Below the pieces are notes generated by a model. That model was not told the origin of the DNA, did no database searches, and saw nothing but the letters and a program-made list of their open reading frames with translations. A DNA stretch of 20,419 bases from Micromonosporaceae bacterium. GTDB lineage: Bacteria > Actinomycetota > Actinomycetes > Mycobacteriales > Micromonosporaceae. Of the stretch, positions 13,812 through 20,419 are shown one piece after another (the first letter of the stretch is position 1; every line of letters starts with the position of its first letter). Location: positions 1-20,419 of the forward strand of contig DPJL01000166.1 of assembly GCA_003543035.1 (NCBI GenBank). The letters run 5' to 3'. Made by a program: the position numbers and the translations under genes.

Positions 13812-15182
13812 GTGGATCTGCACTTGGAGATTGACCGCCGAGCTGGTGGCGTCACCGATCAGGTGACGGCAGGACTGCGCACCGCCATCAGGAAGAGGAG
13901 CCTGACCGCCGGGGTCAGGCTGCCTGCCAGCCGCCAACTGGCTCAGGATGTCGGGGTGTCCCGCGGAGTGATCGTCGAGGCATACAACCAGTTGATCGCC
14001 GAGGGATTCCTCCTCGCTCGTCCCGGCGCCGGGACGATCGTGTCCGAATGCTGTGCCGGGGAGGCGGCCACCGAGGAGTCCAGGCTGCCCACGGCCGCTG
14101 ATGATCGGGTTCGGTACCAGTTGCGCCCCGGGATCCCGGATCTGAGTCTATTTCCTCGCGGGCAGTGGCTCGCCCGCATGCGCCAAGCTCTGGCGGCGCT
14201 GCCGCATGAAGCCCTCGGCTATCCCGATCACGCCGGAGTCCTGGAGTTGCGTCGGGAACTCGCCAGCTACCTCAACCGCGTCCGGTCCGCGCGGGCCAAT
14301 CCGGACGGAATCGTTGTCGTCAACGGGGTTTCGCTTGCGTTGAGCCTCATTGTCCGCGTCCTGGCCGGCGAAGGACGCCGCCGGATCGCGGTCGAAGATC
14401 CCAGCGGCAGGGCATACCAGGAATTGCTCGTCGAGTCCGGCGCCGAGCTGGTGCATGTGCCGGTGGACGACGAAGGTATTGACGTGTCCACGTTGGAACA
14501 AAGCGGCGCCGACGCGGTCATTCTGACGCCGGCTCACCAGTTCCCCACCGGTGTCGTGCTGTCCCCGGCACGCAGGGCTGCACTGGCTGCATGGGCGCTC
14601 GCGACCGGTGCTCACATCGTGGAGGACGACTATGACGCCGAGTTCCGGTTCGATAGAGATCCGGTTGGGTCGCTTCAGGGCCTGCTACCCAGCCACGTGA
14701 CTCTCACCGGCTCGGTCAGCAAGGCACTTTCGCCCGGCCTGCGGCTGGGCTGGATGGTGGCCCCACCAGAGATGGCGCAAGCCGTTCGCCGGTTGCGTGG
14801 CCTGCTCGACCTCGGCTCGCCGGTGCTGGAGCAGTACACGCTGGCCAGGTTCCTTGCCGATGGCGGCTACGACCGGCATCTGCGCCGGGCCCGCAAGGTC
14901 TACCGCCGCAGGCGTGACGCTCTCGCCTCAGCTCTGGCAACACATCTTCCGCAGGCTCAGGTCCGGGGCATCAATGCAGGGCTTCACCTCTACGCGGAAC
15001 TTCCCAGCCATGCCGACGACCAAGCCATAGCGGCCGCCGCCCAGGAACGTGGCGTGGCACTGTTTCCCATCAGTCCTATGCGGACAGCGCCCGGGAACCC
15101 CGGCCTGGTCATTGGATTCGCTTGCGAGACAGAGCAACGGCTTGCCGAAGCGGTCCGCCTCATCCCGCGGCCACCTTCGTAA
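13812..15182 (+). CDS. MocR-family regulator: GntR-type wHTH fused to class I aminotransferase-like domain
   Basis: The 456-residue protein joins an N-terminal GntR-type winged HTH (about 14-80) to a PLP fold-type I domain (about 105-455). The HTH shows LRTAIRKRSLTAGVRLPASR, then QLAQDVGVSRGVIVEAYNQL and GFLLARPGAGTIV. The PLP domain shows GYPDHAGVLELRRELASYL, TPAHQFPTGVVLS, EDDYDAEFRFD and SVSKALSPGLRLGW, with K304 the expected PLP-binding lysine. MocR proteins sense PLP with an amino compound and regulate vitamin B6, GABA, taurine or exporter genes. GTG 13812 follows AGAGGA. The adjacent EamA exporter is the likely target, and the ligand is unknown. Confidence 0.93.
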   Translation: MDLHLEIDRRAGGVTDQVTAGLRTAIRKRSLTAGVRLPASRQLAQDVGVSRGVIVEAYNQLIAEGFLLARPGAGTIVSECCAGEAATEESRLPTAADDRVRYQLRPGIPDLSLFPRGQWLARMRQALAALPHEALGYPDHAGVLELRRELASYLNRVRSARANPDGIVVVNGVSLALSLIVRVLAGEGRRRIAVEDPSGRAYQELLVESGAELVHVPVDDEGIDVSTLEQSGADAVILTPAHQFPTGVVLSPARRAALAAWALATGAHIVEDDYDAEFRFDRDPVGSLQGLLPSHVTLTGSVSKALSPGLRLGWMVAPPEMAQAVRRLRGLLDLGSPVLEQYTLARFLADGGYDRHLRRARKVYRRRRDALASALATHLPQAQVRGINAGLHLYAELPSHADDQAIAAAAQERGVALFPISPMRTAPGNPGLVIGFACETEQRLAEAVRLIPRPPS

Positions 15183-15217
15183 GATTTCGTCAACCACCCG
15201 GAGCCCGCGTCGATAAT
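15171..15217 (+). promoter_or_regulatory. Promoter with the shared 25-bp element, copy A
   Basis: The element at 15171-15195 begins CCACCTTCGT and ends CGTCAACC. It contains TTCGT twice with a 10-bp period (15176, 15186). After 16 nt comes GATAAT (15212-15217), a near-consensus -10, then 7 nt and GTG 15225. Copy B at 18826-18850 is 22/25 identical with the same layout. The element overlaps the end of the MocR gene. The layout fits a sigma-factor or activator-dependent promoter producing a leaderless mRNA. Confidence 0.6.
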
Positions 15218-16367
15218 GGCTCTCGTGGACGACTTCTTCGCGCAACTGGCCGAGGGCCTTCAGGTACTCGGCATCAATGTCAGTGCCGGGCTGCTGCAAG
15301 GGATCTTCTTTGTCATCCTGGGCGCTTTCGCACTGTCTGTATTGCGCAGTGTTGGCGGTACGACGATCGAAGCTGTCAAAGGCACGACCGCGTTTGTACG
15401 AAAGCAGATCAGCAACAAATTCTGGCGTGATGCCGGCAAGCTCGCGACCTTAATCTCGTTCCTCCTTCTGGTCATCGCCTACGGCTTCTACGGTCATGAA
15501 CAGACTCAAACCTTTGACGCGGCTTTGCTGGACCTCGGCCGGGAACGGCTGGCCGAGATCGTGCCAACGGCGATCCTCACGCAGGTATTGCTGCTGTGCG
15601 CCTACTGGCTGACTTTCGGCTTGCTCACTGCGGTGCCCGCACGCACCCTGGCTGAGCCTTTCCGCCTCTTTCTGATTTTCTTCGTCTTCTTCGCGTGGCT
15701 CCTGCTGGCGTCGGTGGTGCCATTCGTGCTCGCCGACGGTGACCCCAGCGCTCTGGGAATGGCGATCATCGGGATGATCACGGTGTTCGGGCTCTTCATA
15801 CCCCTGTTCACCAAGCTGGTGCAGCGCGCCAACAAGCAGAGCCAGCAGGGGCGGGCCAAGCCGGCAATCATCGTTGCGGTGGTGGCTCTGTTTATGCTCA
15901 CCGGCCTTATCGCCACCACCGTGGCCTGCGCATATGCGGCGATATCGGCGTCGCCATCCGTCGGTGGACTGGTGGCCACGGACTTCGCCATCATGACGGT
16001 CCTTCTGCTGTTCACCTGTTACAAGTTCCGCGCCTACATCGGCCAGGCCGAGGTGCCCTCGGCGATCCCCCACCTCATCGACTTCAGCCTGGCGATATCC
16101 GCCTGCGCGATCGCCCTGATAAGCCTGCCCGGCTCCGAGGTAACCCTCGGCGGCATCCCGCCAGTGATCATCGCCGCCGGTCCGGCACTCGTCGTCGCTG
16201 CCATGATCTTCATCATCCACCTGCGACGGTCGCAGTCCGGGACGCCGCGTTGGCGCGCCTGCCTCGCCGTAGCCGTCATCGGCGGTCTCCTCGTAGGCCC
16301 CCTCAAGGCACTACTCACGAGCCCATTAGCCGCCTTCGCCGATCTGCTGCCAATCAACTGGGGATGA
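15216..16367 (+). CDS. Ten-TM membrane protein of unknown function
   Basis: I do not recognise this family. The 383-residue protein has about ten hydrophobic helices: 26-46, 75-93, 118-140, 148-172, 178-200, 217-243, 249-270, 285-303, 312-337 and 347-372. There are basic cytoplasmic loops such as AVKGTTAFVRKQISNKFWR and KLVQRANKQSQQGRAK. No transporter or enzyme motif is evident. ATG 15216 overlaps the GATAAT box, and its nearest SD-like GGAG is 12 nt away. GTG 15225 lies 7 nt past GATAAT and reads VDDFFAQLAEGL, so it is a plausible leaderless start. The promoter element is shared with the protease gene at 18878. The gene ends before a bidirectional hairpin. Confidence 0.75.
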   Translation: MALVDDFFAQLAEGLQVLGINVSAGLLQGIFFVILGAFALSVLRSVGGTTIEAVKGTTAFVRKQISNKFWRDAGKLATLISFLLLVIAYGFYGHEQTQTFDAALLDLGRERLAEIVPTAILTQVLLLCAYWLTFGLLTAVPARTLAEPFRLFLIFFVFFAWLLLASVVPFVLADGDPSALGMAIIGMITVFGLFIPLFTKLVQRANKQSQQGRAKPAIIVAVVALFMLTGLIATTVACAYAAISASPSVGGLVATDFAIMTVLLLFTCYKFRAYIGQAEVPSAIPHLIDFSLAISACAIALISLPGSEVTLGGIPPVIIAAGPALVVAAMIFIIHLRRSQSGTPRWRACLAVAVIGGLLVGPLKALLTSPLAAFADLLPINWG

Positions 16368-16385
16368 GCGATTCTCATTGGCACT

Positions 16386-16415
16386 GCAGGGCGCTGCCGT
16401 GTGGCAGCGCCCTGC
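16386..16415. terminator. Bidirectional terminator hairpin between convergent genes
   Basis: GCAGGGCGCTGCC (16386-16398) and GGCAGCGCCCTGC (16403-16415) pair perfectly over 13 bp with the loop GTGT. The hairpin sits 19 nt past the stop of the ten-TM gene and 13 nt past the stop of the convergent GH43-like gene. There is no U-tract on either strand, as is common in actinobacteria. Confidence 0.85.
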
Positions 16416-16427
16416 GATGTGGCGCGT

Positions 16428-17834
16428 TCAGACTCGGCTGATTCGGATGGCGTCGGCGATGACCAAGCCCACGCCGTTGGTCCAGCGGCTGACAGCGACT
16501 TTGTTCTCGTCGCCGGCGGTCAAGGCAAAGGTGCCCAAGGTACGCCACGCGCCGCCGTTGACCCGCTGATCGACGTGCACCGTCTGATTTCCGCCGGCGG
16601 TGACGATGACGTAGGGGGCGCTGCTGCTGTAGCCCGGCAGCGACGGCCACCACGCGTCGACGCGGTAGTTGCCGTTCTCGGGGATGGCGAACTTGTACCA
16701 GGCCGCGTCGCTGGCCGCGACTGGGCTGGCGAAGCGGTAGTCGGCCCCGTAACGCTGGACAGAGTACGACGATGTACCCCAGTTGGCGCTGGCGGTGAAC
16801 CGTCCTTCGGTGGTGTTGTCCACAATGGCCGACCAGCCCGTCGGCGGATTGGCCGGATCGCCTGAGGGCGGCGTGAGCGCCGCGCTCAGAGCATAAGGGC
16901 GGCCGAAGTTCGGTGTGCCGTCGCCGTTCCAGGTGATCTTCTGAGCGCGCGTCGTCCGGCCGGCATAGGTATAGGCCGAAGAGGTCTTGCCGTGGTAAAT
17001 GATCCAGTCCTCGGTCCCGTCCGGTGACTTGAAGAACCCGTTGTGGCCCGGGCCGTACACGCCGGCGGCGTCATTGCGCCAGAACACCGGCCCTGGATGC
17101 TGGCGCCAGTTGGCTGTATTGAGCGGATCAGCGCCATCGGCGATGGACTTCATCCACAGCTGATAGTCGGGCTTGCCGGTGTCGCACGTGGAGTAGACGA
17201 GGAACAACCGTCCGGCCCCTCGGAGCCCGACCGCACCTTCACGCACCTCAGAGCAACCACCATCGGCAGGCAACGCCACCCGGGAACCGGTGGTGGACCA
17301 CGGCGTGTTCATCCGCTGGAGGTAAATCTGCGCCGGGCCGCCCATGCCGCGACCCGGGCCGCTCCACGCGAAATACATCTGTCCGTTGTGGACGAACGGC
17401 TCGCCGTCGATCGCATATTGGCCGAAATCGGCGATGCGTGCTTTGAAATGGTACGGGCCGAGCGGGTCGTCACCCTCAGATTCGATCACGTACATGCGGT
17501 GGTTGGCGTCGACACCGTCGCTGGCGGTGTAGTAGACATACCAGCGCTGCCCGAACCGGTACAGCCCAGGCGCCCACACCTGCTTGTTACGGCTCGGATC
17601 GCCGTCGCGCCACACCGTGTTCTCACCGGCTGTCGCCAGCCCGGCTAACGTGGGCGACTTCCAGATGCCGATCCGGTCACCGAGTGTGGTTGCCAAATAG
17701 TAGAACCCGTTGACGTATGTCAATGTCGGATCCGCACTCCCATTGAGCGGATTGGTGAACGTACCTGCCGCCCTTGCGGGCGCGGCGGGCAGGAGGAGTA
17801 GCAAACTCGTGAATATCAGAGCCAACCGTCTCAT
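16428..17834 (-). CDS. Secreted GH43-like glycosidase with golvesin-type C-terminal domain
   Basis: The 468-residue protein has a signal peptide (about 1-22, ending PARA). A five-bladed beta-propeller-type GH43/GH117-clan domain (about 25-325) follows: NPLNGSADPTLTYVNGFYYLATT with candidate base D35, WAPGLYRFGQRWYVYYTAS, QYAIDGEPFVHNGQMYFAWSG with D143, and EVREGAVGL with candidate acid E199. The C-terminal about 335-468 resembles the golvesin/xanthan-lyase-type module: WYKFAIPENGNYRVDAWWPS, VNGGAWRTLGTF and VIADAIRISRV. GH43 enzymes mostly release arabinose, xylose or galactose from plant polymers; the specificity here is not readable. ATG 17834 is chosen because it gives a clean signal peptide (MRRLALIF); an 8-residue-longer form from 17858 is possible. 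No SD precedes either. Confidence 0.88.
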   Translation of the reverse strand: MRRLALIFTSLLLLLPAAPARAAGTFTNPLNGSADPTLTYVNGFYYLATTLGDRIGIWKSPTLAGLATAGENTVWRDGDPSRNKQVWAPGLYRFGQRWYVYYTASDGVDANHRMYVIESEGDDPLGPYHFKARIADFGQYAIDGEPFVHNGQMYFAWSGPGRGMGGPAQIYLQRMNTPWSTTGSRVALPADGGCSEVREGAVGLRGAGRLFLVYSTCDTGKPDYQLWMKSIADGADPLNTANWRQHPGPVFWRNDAAGVYGPGHNGFFKSPDGTEDWIIYHGKTSSAYTYAGRTTRAQKITWNGDGTPNFGRPYALSAALTPPSGDPANPPTGWSAIVDNTTEGRFTASANWGTSSYSVQRYGADYRFASPVAASDAAWYKFAIPENGNYRVDAWWPSLPGYSSSAPYVIVTAGGNQTVHVDQRVNGGAWRTLGTFALTAGDENKVAVSRWTNGVGLVIADAIRISRV

Positions 17835-17924
17835 GCAACGAGCTTGCGGCCCGCCCATCGAAATACGTCAGGTGATTCGGGCATGGCCGAAACGTGAGCG
17901 GTGGCCCGGCGGTAGGTTGATCAG

Positions 17925-18746
17925 GTGGTGGATGACCAGGCCGTACGGGGTACCAGTGACTGGATGGCCGCGATCAGGTATCTCGAGTCGCAACGCCAAG
18001 ACGCTTTCCTTGTCGATCCTTGGGCCAGTGCGCTGGCCGGTGACTACGCCGAGGTGACGGCACGGCTCGCGGCGCTGGGTGCGCCCTCCGAAGTGGTCAT
18101 CACCCGCGGCCGGCTCGGTGACGCTGTGGTGATGGCGGCCGTGGCTGAGGGCGTGGACCAGGTGGTGATACTCGCCGCTGGTTCGGACACCAGGTCCTTC
18201 CGGCTTGATCTGCCGGCTCAGGTGACGCTGTTCGAGCTGGATCTGCCCGGGCAATTGGCGGGCAAGCTGGAGACGCTACGGCGGGCCGGAGCCGCTCACG
18301 ACTCACGCCTCGTTGTCGTAGAGGCGGATCTCCGCGAGGACTGGACCGCGGCGTTGGCTGCAGCGGGCTTTGCGGCCCATCGCCCGGCCGTCTGGCTGAT
18401 CGAAGGACTCTTCTACTATCTCGACCGGCACGCCGGTGACAGCGTGCTCAAGCAGCTCAGCTCAGCGAGCGCGCGGGGTTCGTGGCTGGCGCTGGACATC
18501 CCGCACGAGCGGTTTCTGACCGAGCCCGCCAACGCCCCGTTCCTGGAGTACATGGCTGAACGAGGTTCACCGTTCGTCGGTGCGCTACCGGACCCGGTGC
18601 GCTGGCTGGCTGGCAACGGCTGGCAAGCCCGGGCGTACCTAGCGGAAGATCTCGTTGCCGGCGACTGTCCGCTCATACCTCCCCCACCGGCAAGACTGTC
18701 CAATCCGGACCACCCGATCTGGCACGTCGTCGCCCAGCGGCTCTAG
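17925..18746 (+). CDS. SAM-dependent methyltransferase, LCMT/TIGR00027-like
   Basis: The 273-residue class I methyltransferase carries the family start GTSDWMAAIRYLESQRQDAFLVDPWA. The SAM-binding motif is VVILAAGSDTRSFRL (80-94), with Ser replacing the usual Gly/Leu of AAGxDTR. It is followed by FELDLP (103-108), EADLREDW and VWLIEGLFYYLD. Actinomycetes carry many paralogues that O-methylate carboxyl or hydroxyl groups of secondary metabolites; the substrate here is unknown. GTG 17925 (or 17928) has GGTAGG 8 nt upstream. It is divergent from the GH43-like gene, with 90 bp between the starts and no operator I can recognise. Confidence 0.88.
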   Translation: MVDDQAVRGTSDWMAAIRYLESQRQDAFLVDPWASALAGDYAEVTARLAALGAPSEVVITRGRLGDAVVMAAVAEGVDQVVILAAGSDTRSFRLDLPAQVTLFELDLPGQLAGKLETLRRAGAAHDSRLVVVEADLREDWTAALAAAGFAAHRPAVWLIEGLFYYLDRHAGDSVLKQLSSASARGSWLALDIPHERFLTEPANAPFLEYMAERGSPFVGALPDPVRWLAGNGWQARAYLAEDLVAGDCPLIPPPPARLSNPDHPIWHVVAQRL

Positions 18747-18825
18747 TACAACAGGTCATCGATATCCTCATTGCCGGCATCGCGCCACCGATCGTTTGAT
18801 AGACACGTCCATCAGATACGGGTGT

Positions 18826-18871
18826 CCACCTTCGTCAGGTTCCGTCAACCGCTCCCGGCACACCCGACGAT
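18826..18871 (+). promoter_or_regulatory. Promoter with the shared 25-bp element, copy B
   Basis: The element at 18826-18850 differs from copy A only at motif positions 11, 14 and 17. CGTCAACC (18843-18850) is followed after 15 nt by GACGAT (18866-18871), then 6 nt and ATG 18878. No SD precedes that ATG, so a leaderless mRNA is likely. The upstream part of the 131-bp gap after the methyltransferase (18747-18825) shows nothing else I can identify. Confidence 0.6.
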
Positions 18872-18877
18872 GGCTTC

Positions 18878-19885
18878 ATGGACACCGATTACGCGCTGCC
18901 ACTCGATGTGCTTCCCGATGCCATCGACGCCTTCATGCAGACACGCGAACACTGGTTTGACTCGCTGAGCCTGACGGCTGAGGGCGAGGCCTACTTCATC
19001 AACGATCTGCTGAGCTGGCTGCCGAACAGCACGATTACGGTCGCCTTCCTGGGCGGCGATACCGCGTTGCATCGCGAGATCGAAACCGCGAGCCGACAGA
19101 TCACCGACGCATGCAATGTCAGTTTCGACTTCGGGTTCGACACAGCCACCGGGAAGTTCCGGACCTGGTCCACAAACGACACTGAGCGCCAGGCCGACAT
19201 CCGGGTCTCGTTCGACCAGGCGGGCTTCAGTTCGCTGATCGGCCGCGACTCGATCAACCCGGCGGTGAGTCCGCCCAATCATCCGATGGGCGGCCGCCCG
19301 TATCAGCGCAGCCTAAATCTCGGCGGATTCCAGGTCTTGCCCCCGGCAAACGCGGTTGGCGTGATACGCCACGAGTTCTTGCACGCCATTGCCTTTCAGC
19401 ACGAGCACCAGCACCCAGCGGGCACCTGCGATCAGCAGTTCCGCTGGAACGACGAGCCCGGCTATGTGCTGACTACCAACGCTGCGGGTACCTACATCCC
19501 GGACGCGGCCGGACGACGGCCCGGCATCTATACCTACATGTCTGGGTACCCGAACAACTGGACCAGGCAGAAGGTGGACCACAATCTGCGGCCGAGACCC
19601 GCGGCCGGCGCCCTCTTGGGCTCGTTCGACCGGGCGTCGATCATGCTTTACCGGTTCGCGAGCCTCTTCTATTTCACGTTCCCCAACCCGTGCTCGCCCA
19701 CCGGCAACGGCCTCGATCTGTCCTCCGGAGACATCGAAGGGCTGCTTTCGGTGTACCCATTCGAGGAGCACGAAGCGGTAAGGCAATCGGCTCGCCGCGA
19801 AGGTGTGGTGGAGCTGTTGTCCGGCTGGAAGGAACTACCCGACGACCTACGCGCAGGTATCGACAACCTGCGCCACCGCAAGTGA
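18878..19885 (+). CDS. Metzincin-like zinc metalloprotease lacking a signal peptide
   Basis: The 335-residue protein has a zinc motif RHEFLHAIAFQHEHQHP with ligands H165, H169 and H175 and catalytic E166. This is the astacin/matrixin HExxHxxGxxH pattern, but with Ala in place of the conserved Gly. SIMLYRF (254-260) is the expected Met-turn (astacins: SIMHY), and LSSGDIEGLLSVYPF resembles the end of metzincin catalytic domains. VAFLGGDTALHREIETASRQITDACNVSFDF is a typical N-terminal metzincin strand-helix. No signal peptide or TM segment is seen from ATG 18878, and no longer in-frame start was found. The substrate is unknown. The start is probably leaderless. It overlaps the lipoprotein gene by 1 nt (TGATG), so the two are translationally linked. 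Confidence 0.85.
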   Translation: MDTDYALPLDVLPDAIDAFMQTREHWFDSLSLTAEGEAYFINDLLSWLPNSTITVAFLGGDTALHREIETASRQITDACNVSFDFGFDTATGKFRTWSTNDTERQADIRVSFDQAGFSSLIGRDSINPAVSPPNHPMGGRPYQRSLNLGGFQVLPPANAVGVIRHEFLHAIAFQHEHQHPAGTCDQQFRWNDEPGYVLTTNAAGTYIPDAAGRRPGIYTYMSGYPNNWTRQKVDHNLRPRPAAGALLGSFDRASIMLYRFASLFYFTFPNPCSPTGNGLDLSSGDIEGLLSVYPFEEHEAVRQSARREGVVELLSGWKELPDDLRAGIDNLRHRK

Positions 19886-20419
19886 TGTCGCGCTTCGCGC
19901 GGCTCATTGCCGCAAGTTGTGCAGTGCTGGTGGTGGCTTCCGGTTGCACAAAGTCCAAAACGGATGGTGAGGCGACTGCGCCGAGGGAGTTCACCTCGGC
20001 CACGATCGACAAGTTTGTCGCCGACCTCGCCAGGGCGGGCATCGCGGTCTATCCGGCCGGCTCCACCACTCCCCTGGTCAAGGTCGACGCGCCCGGACCG
20101 CTTGCGCTGAGCCAGGACCAGGCCGGCAGCGCAGCTCTAGGGGCGTGGGCCCATGCCGGGCTGACCGGGGCCGACATAGACAAGCTGGCCGCGATGCCAC
20201 CACTCGCGGACGGCGCACAGCCCATCCCGGCGGCACTGTTCATCGCCGGTTGGTCGCAGGTGGCACCCGGCCCACGCGCCACGATGGCCAAGGACCTTCT
20301 CGGCAAGCACGACTGGGCCCGGTACCAGCAAGTCGTTTTCCCGGCTGCGGTCCTTGCCCTGTTCGCGGCGGATGTGGCCGCAATGGGCGGGGACGCCGCG
20401 GGCGGTGCGGGCGGTGCGG
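19885..20419 (+). CDS. Lipoprotein of unknown function (3' end outside window)
   Basis: The frame stays open from ATG 19885 to the window edge (178 codons). MSRFARLIAASCAVLVVASGC is a lipoprotein signal with lipobox VASGC and lipidated Cys 21. The mature part begins with a polar linker (TKSKTDGEATAPRE) and then a mostly helical Ala-rich domain without a motif I recognise (TIDKFVADLARAGIAVYPAG, then GAWAHAGLTGADIDKLAAMPP). The visible end is Gly/Ala-rich. The start overlaps the protease stop by one base, so the proteins are made together. A membrane-anchored partner, inhibitor or substrate of the protease is possible but is an inference from position. Confidence 0.75.
   Translation, partial: MSRFARLIAASCAVLVVASGCTKSKTDGEATAPREFTSATIDKFVADLARAGIAVYPAGSTTPLVKVDAPGPLALSQDQAGSAALGAWAHAGLTGADIDKLAAMPPLADGAQPIPAALFIAGWSQVAPGPRATMAKDLLGKHDWARYQQVVFPAAVLALFAADVAAMGGDAAGGAGGA

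Noticed and set aside
15450..16220. Minus-strand open frame of 256 codons
   Set aside because: It is antisense to the ten-TM gene and its His/Glu/Gln-rich product is a mirror of hydrophobic codons.
18831..18850. Repeated TTCGTCA/TCCGTCA read as a PHO box or SARP heptamer site
   Set aside because: The period is 10, not 11, and the core does not match GTTCACC or the known SARP heptamers.
1..20419. CRISPR arrays, IS elements, integrases, rRNA or tRNA genes
   Set aside because: None found: no regularly spaced repeats, no transposase or integrase motifs, no long terminal inverted repeats.

Overview
The window is GC-rich and gene-dense. It has frequent GTG starts, four-base ATGA/GTGA gene overlaps, several genes with no Shine-Dalgarno (SD) site, and terminator hairpins without U-tracts. 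Together with NarL-type two-component genes, a MocR regulator and secreted glycosidases, this points to a chromosomal segment of a filamentous or soil actinomycete (Pseudonocardiales- or Micromonosporales-like; the genus cannot be told from the sequence). I see no rRNA, tRNA, IS element, phage gene or CRISPR array.

Layout. (1) 1-2466, minus: a secreted GH92 alpha-mannosidase, cut by the window edge, with a discoidin-like module inserted in its catalytic domain and a LacI-type palindrome upstream. (2) 2572-3567, minus: an arginase-fold enzyme with a Cys in place of one metal-ligand His, and a 52-residue protein made of three EF-hand-like repeats, separated by a 14-bp hairpin. (3) 3643-5135, plus: a TMEM175-type channel and an alkaline-ceramidase-family hydrolase with a complete catalytic site. 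(4) 5145-10532: an envelope-stress-like module. A small membrane protein, an ABC ATPase and an FtsX-like permease read leftward; a NarL-type histidine kinase and response regulator read rightward. The 175-bp divergent control region holds a hairpin and inverted repeats. (5) 10559-12197, minus: an apparent operon of a small HTH protein, a GAF-like protein and a short-chain dehydrogenase. Divergent to it is a coiled-coil orphan with a structured leader. (6) 12823-15182: a DMT/EamA exporter divergent from a MocR regulator, with a 10-bp-arm palindrome and a third half-site between them. (7) 15216-17834: an unrecognised ten-TM protein convergent with a secreted GH43-like glycosidase carrying a golvesin-type C-terminal domain, separated by a bidirectional hairpin. 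(8) 17925-20419, plus: a TIGR00027-type methyltransferase, then a metzincin-like protease and a lipoprotein that overlap by one base and run off the right edge.

The most unusual signal is a 25-bp element found twice (15171-15195 and 18826-18850, 22/25 identical). Each copy lies 27-29 nt before a start codon with no SD. It appears to be a shared promoter giving leaderless mRNAs, and it links the ten-TM protein to the protease-lipoprotein pair as members of one uncharacterised regulon.
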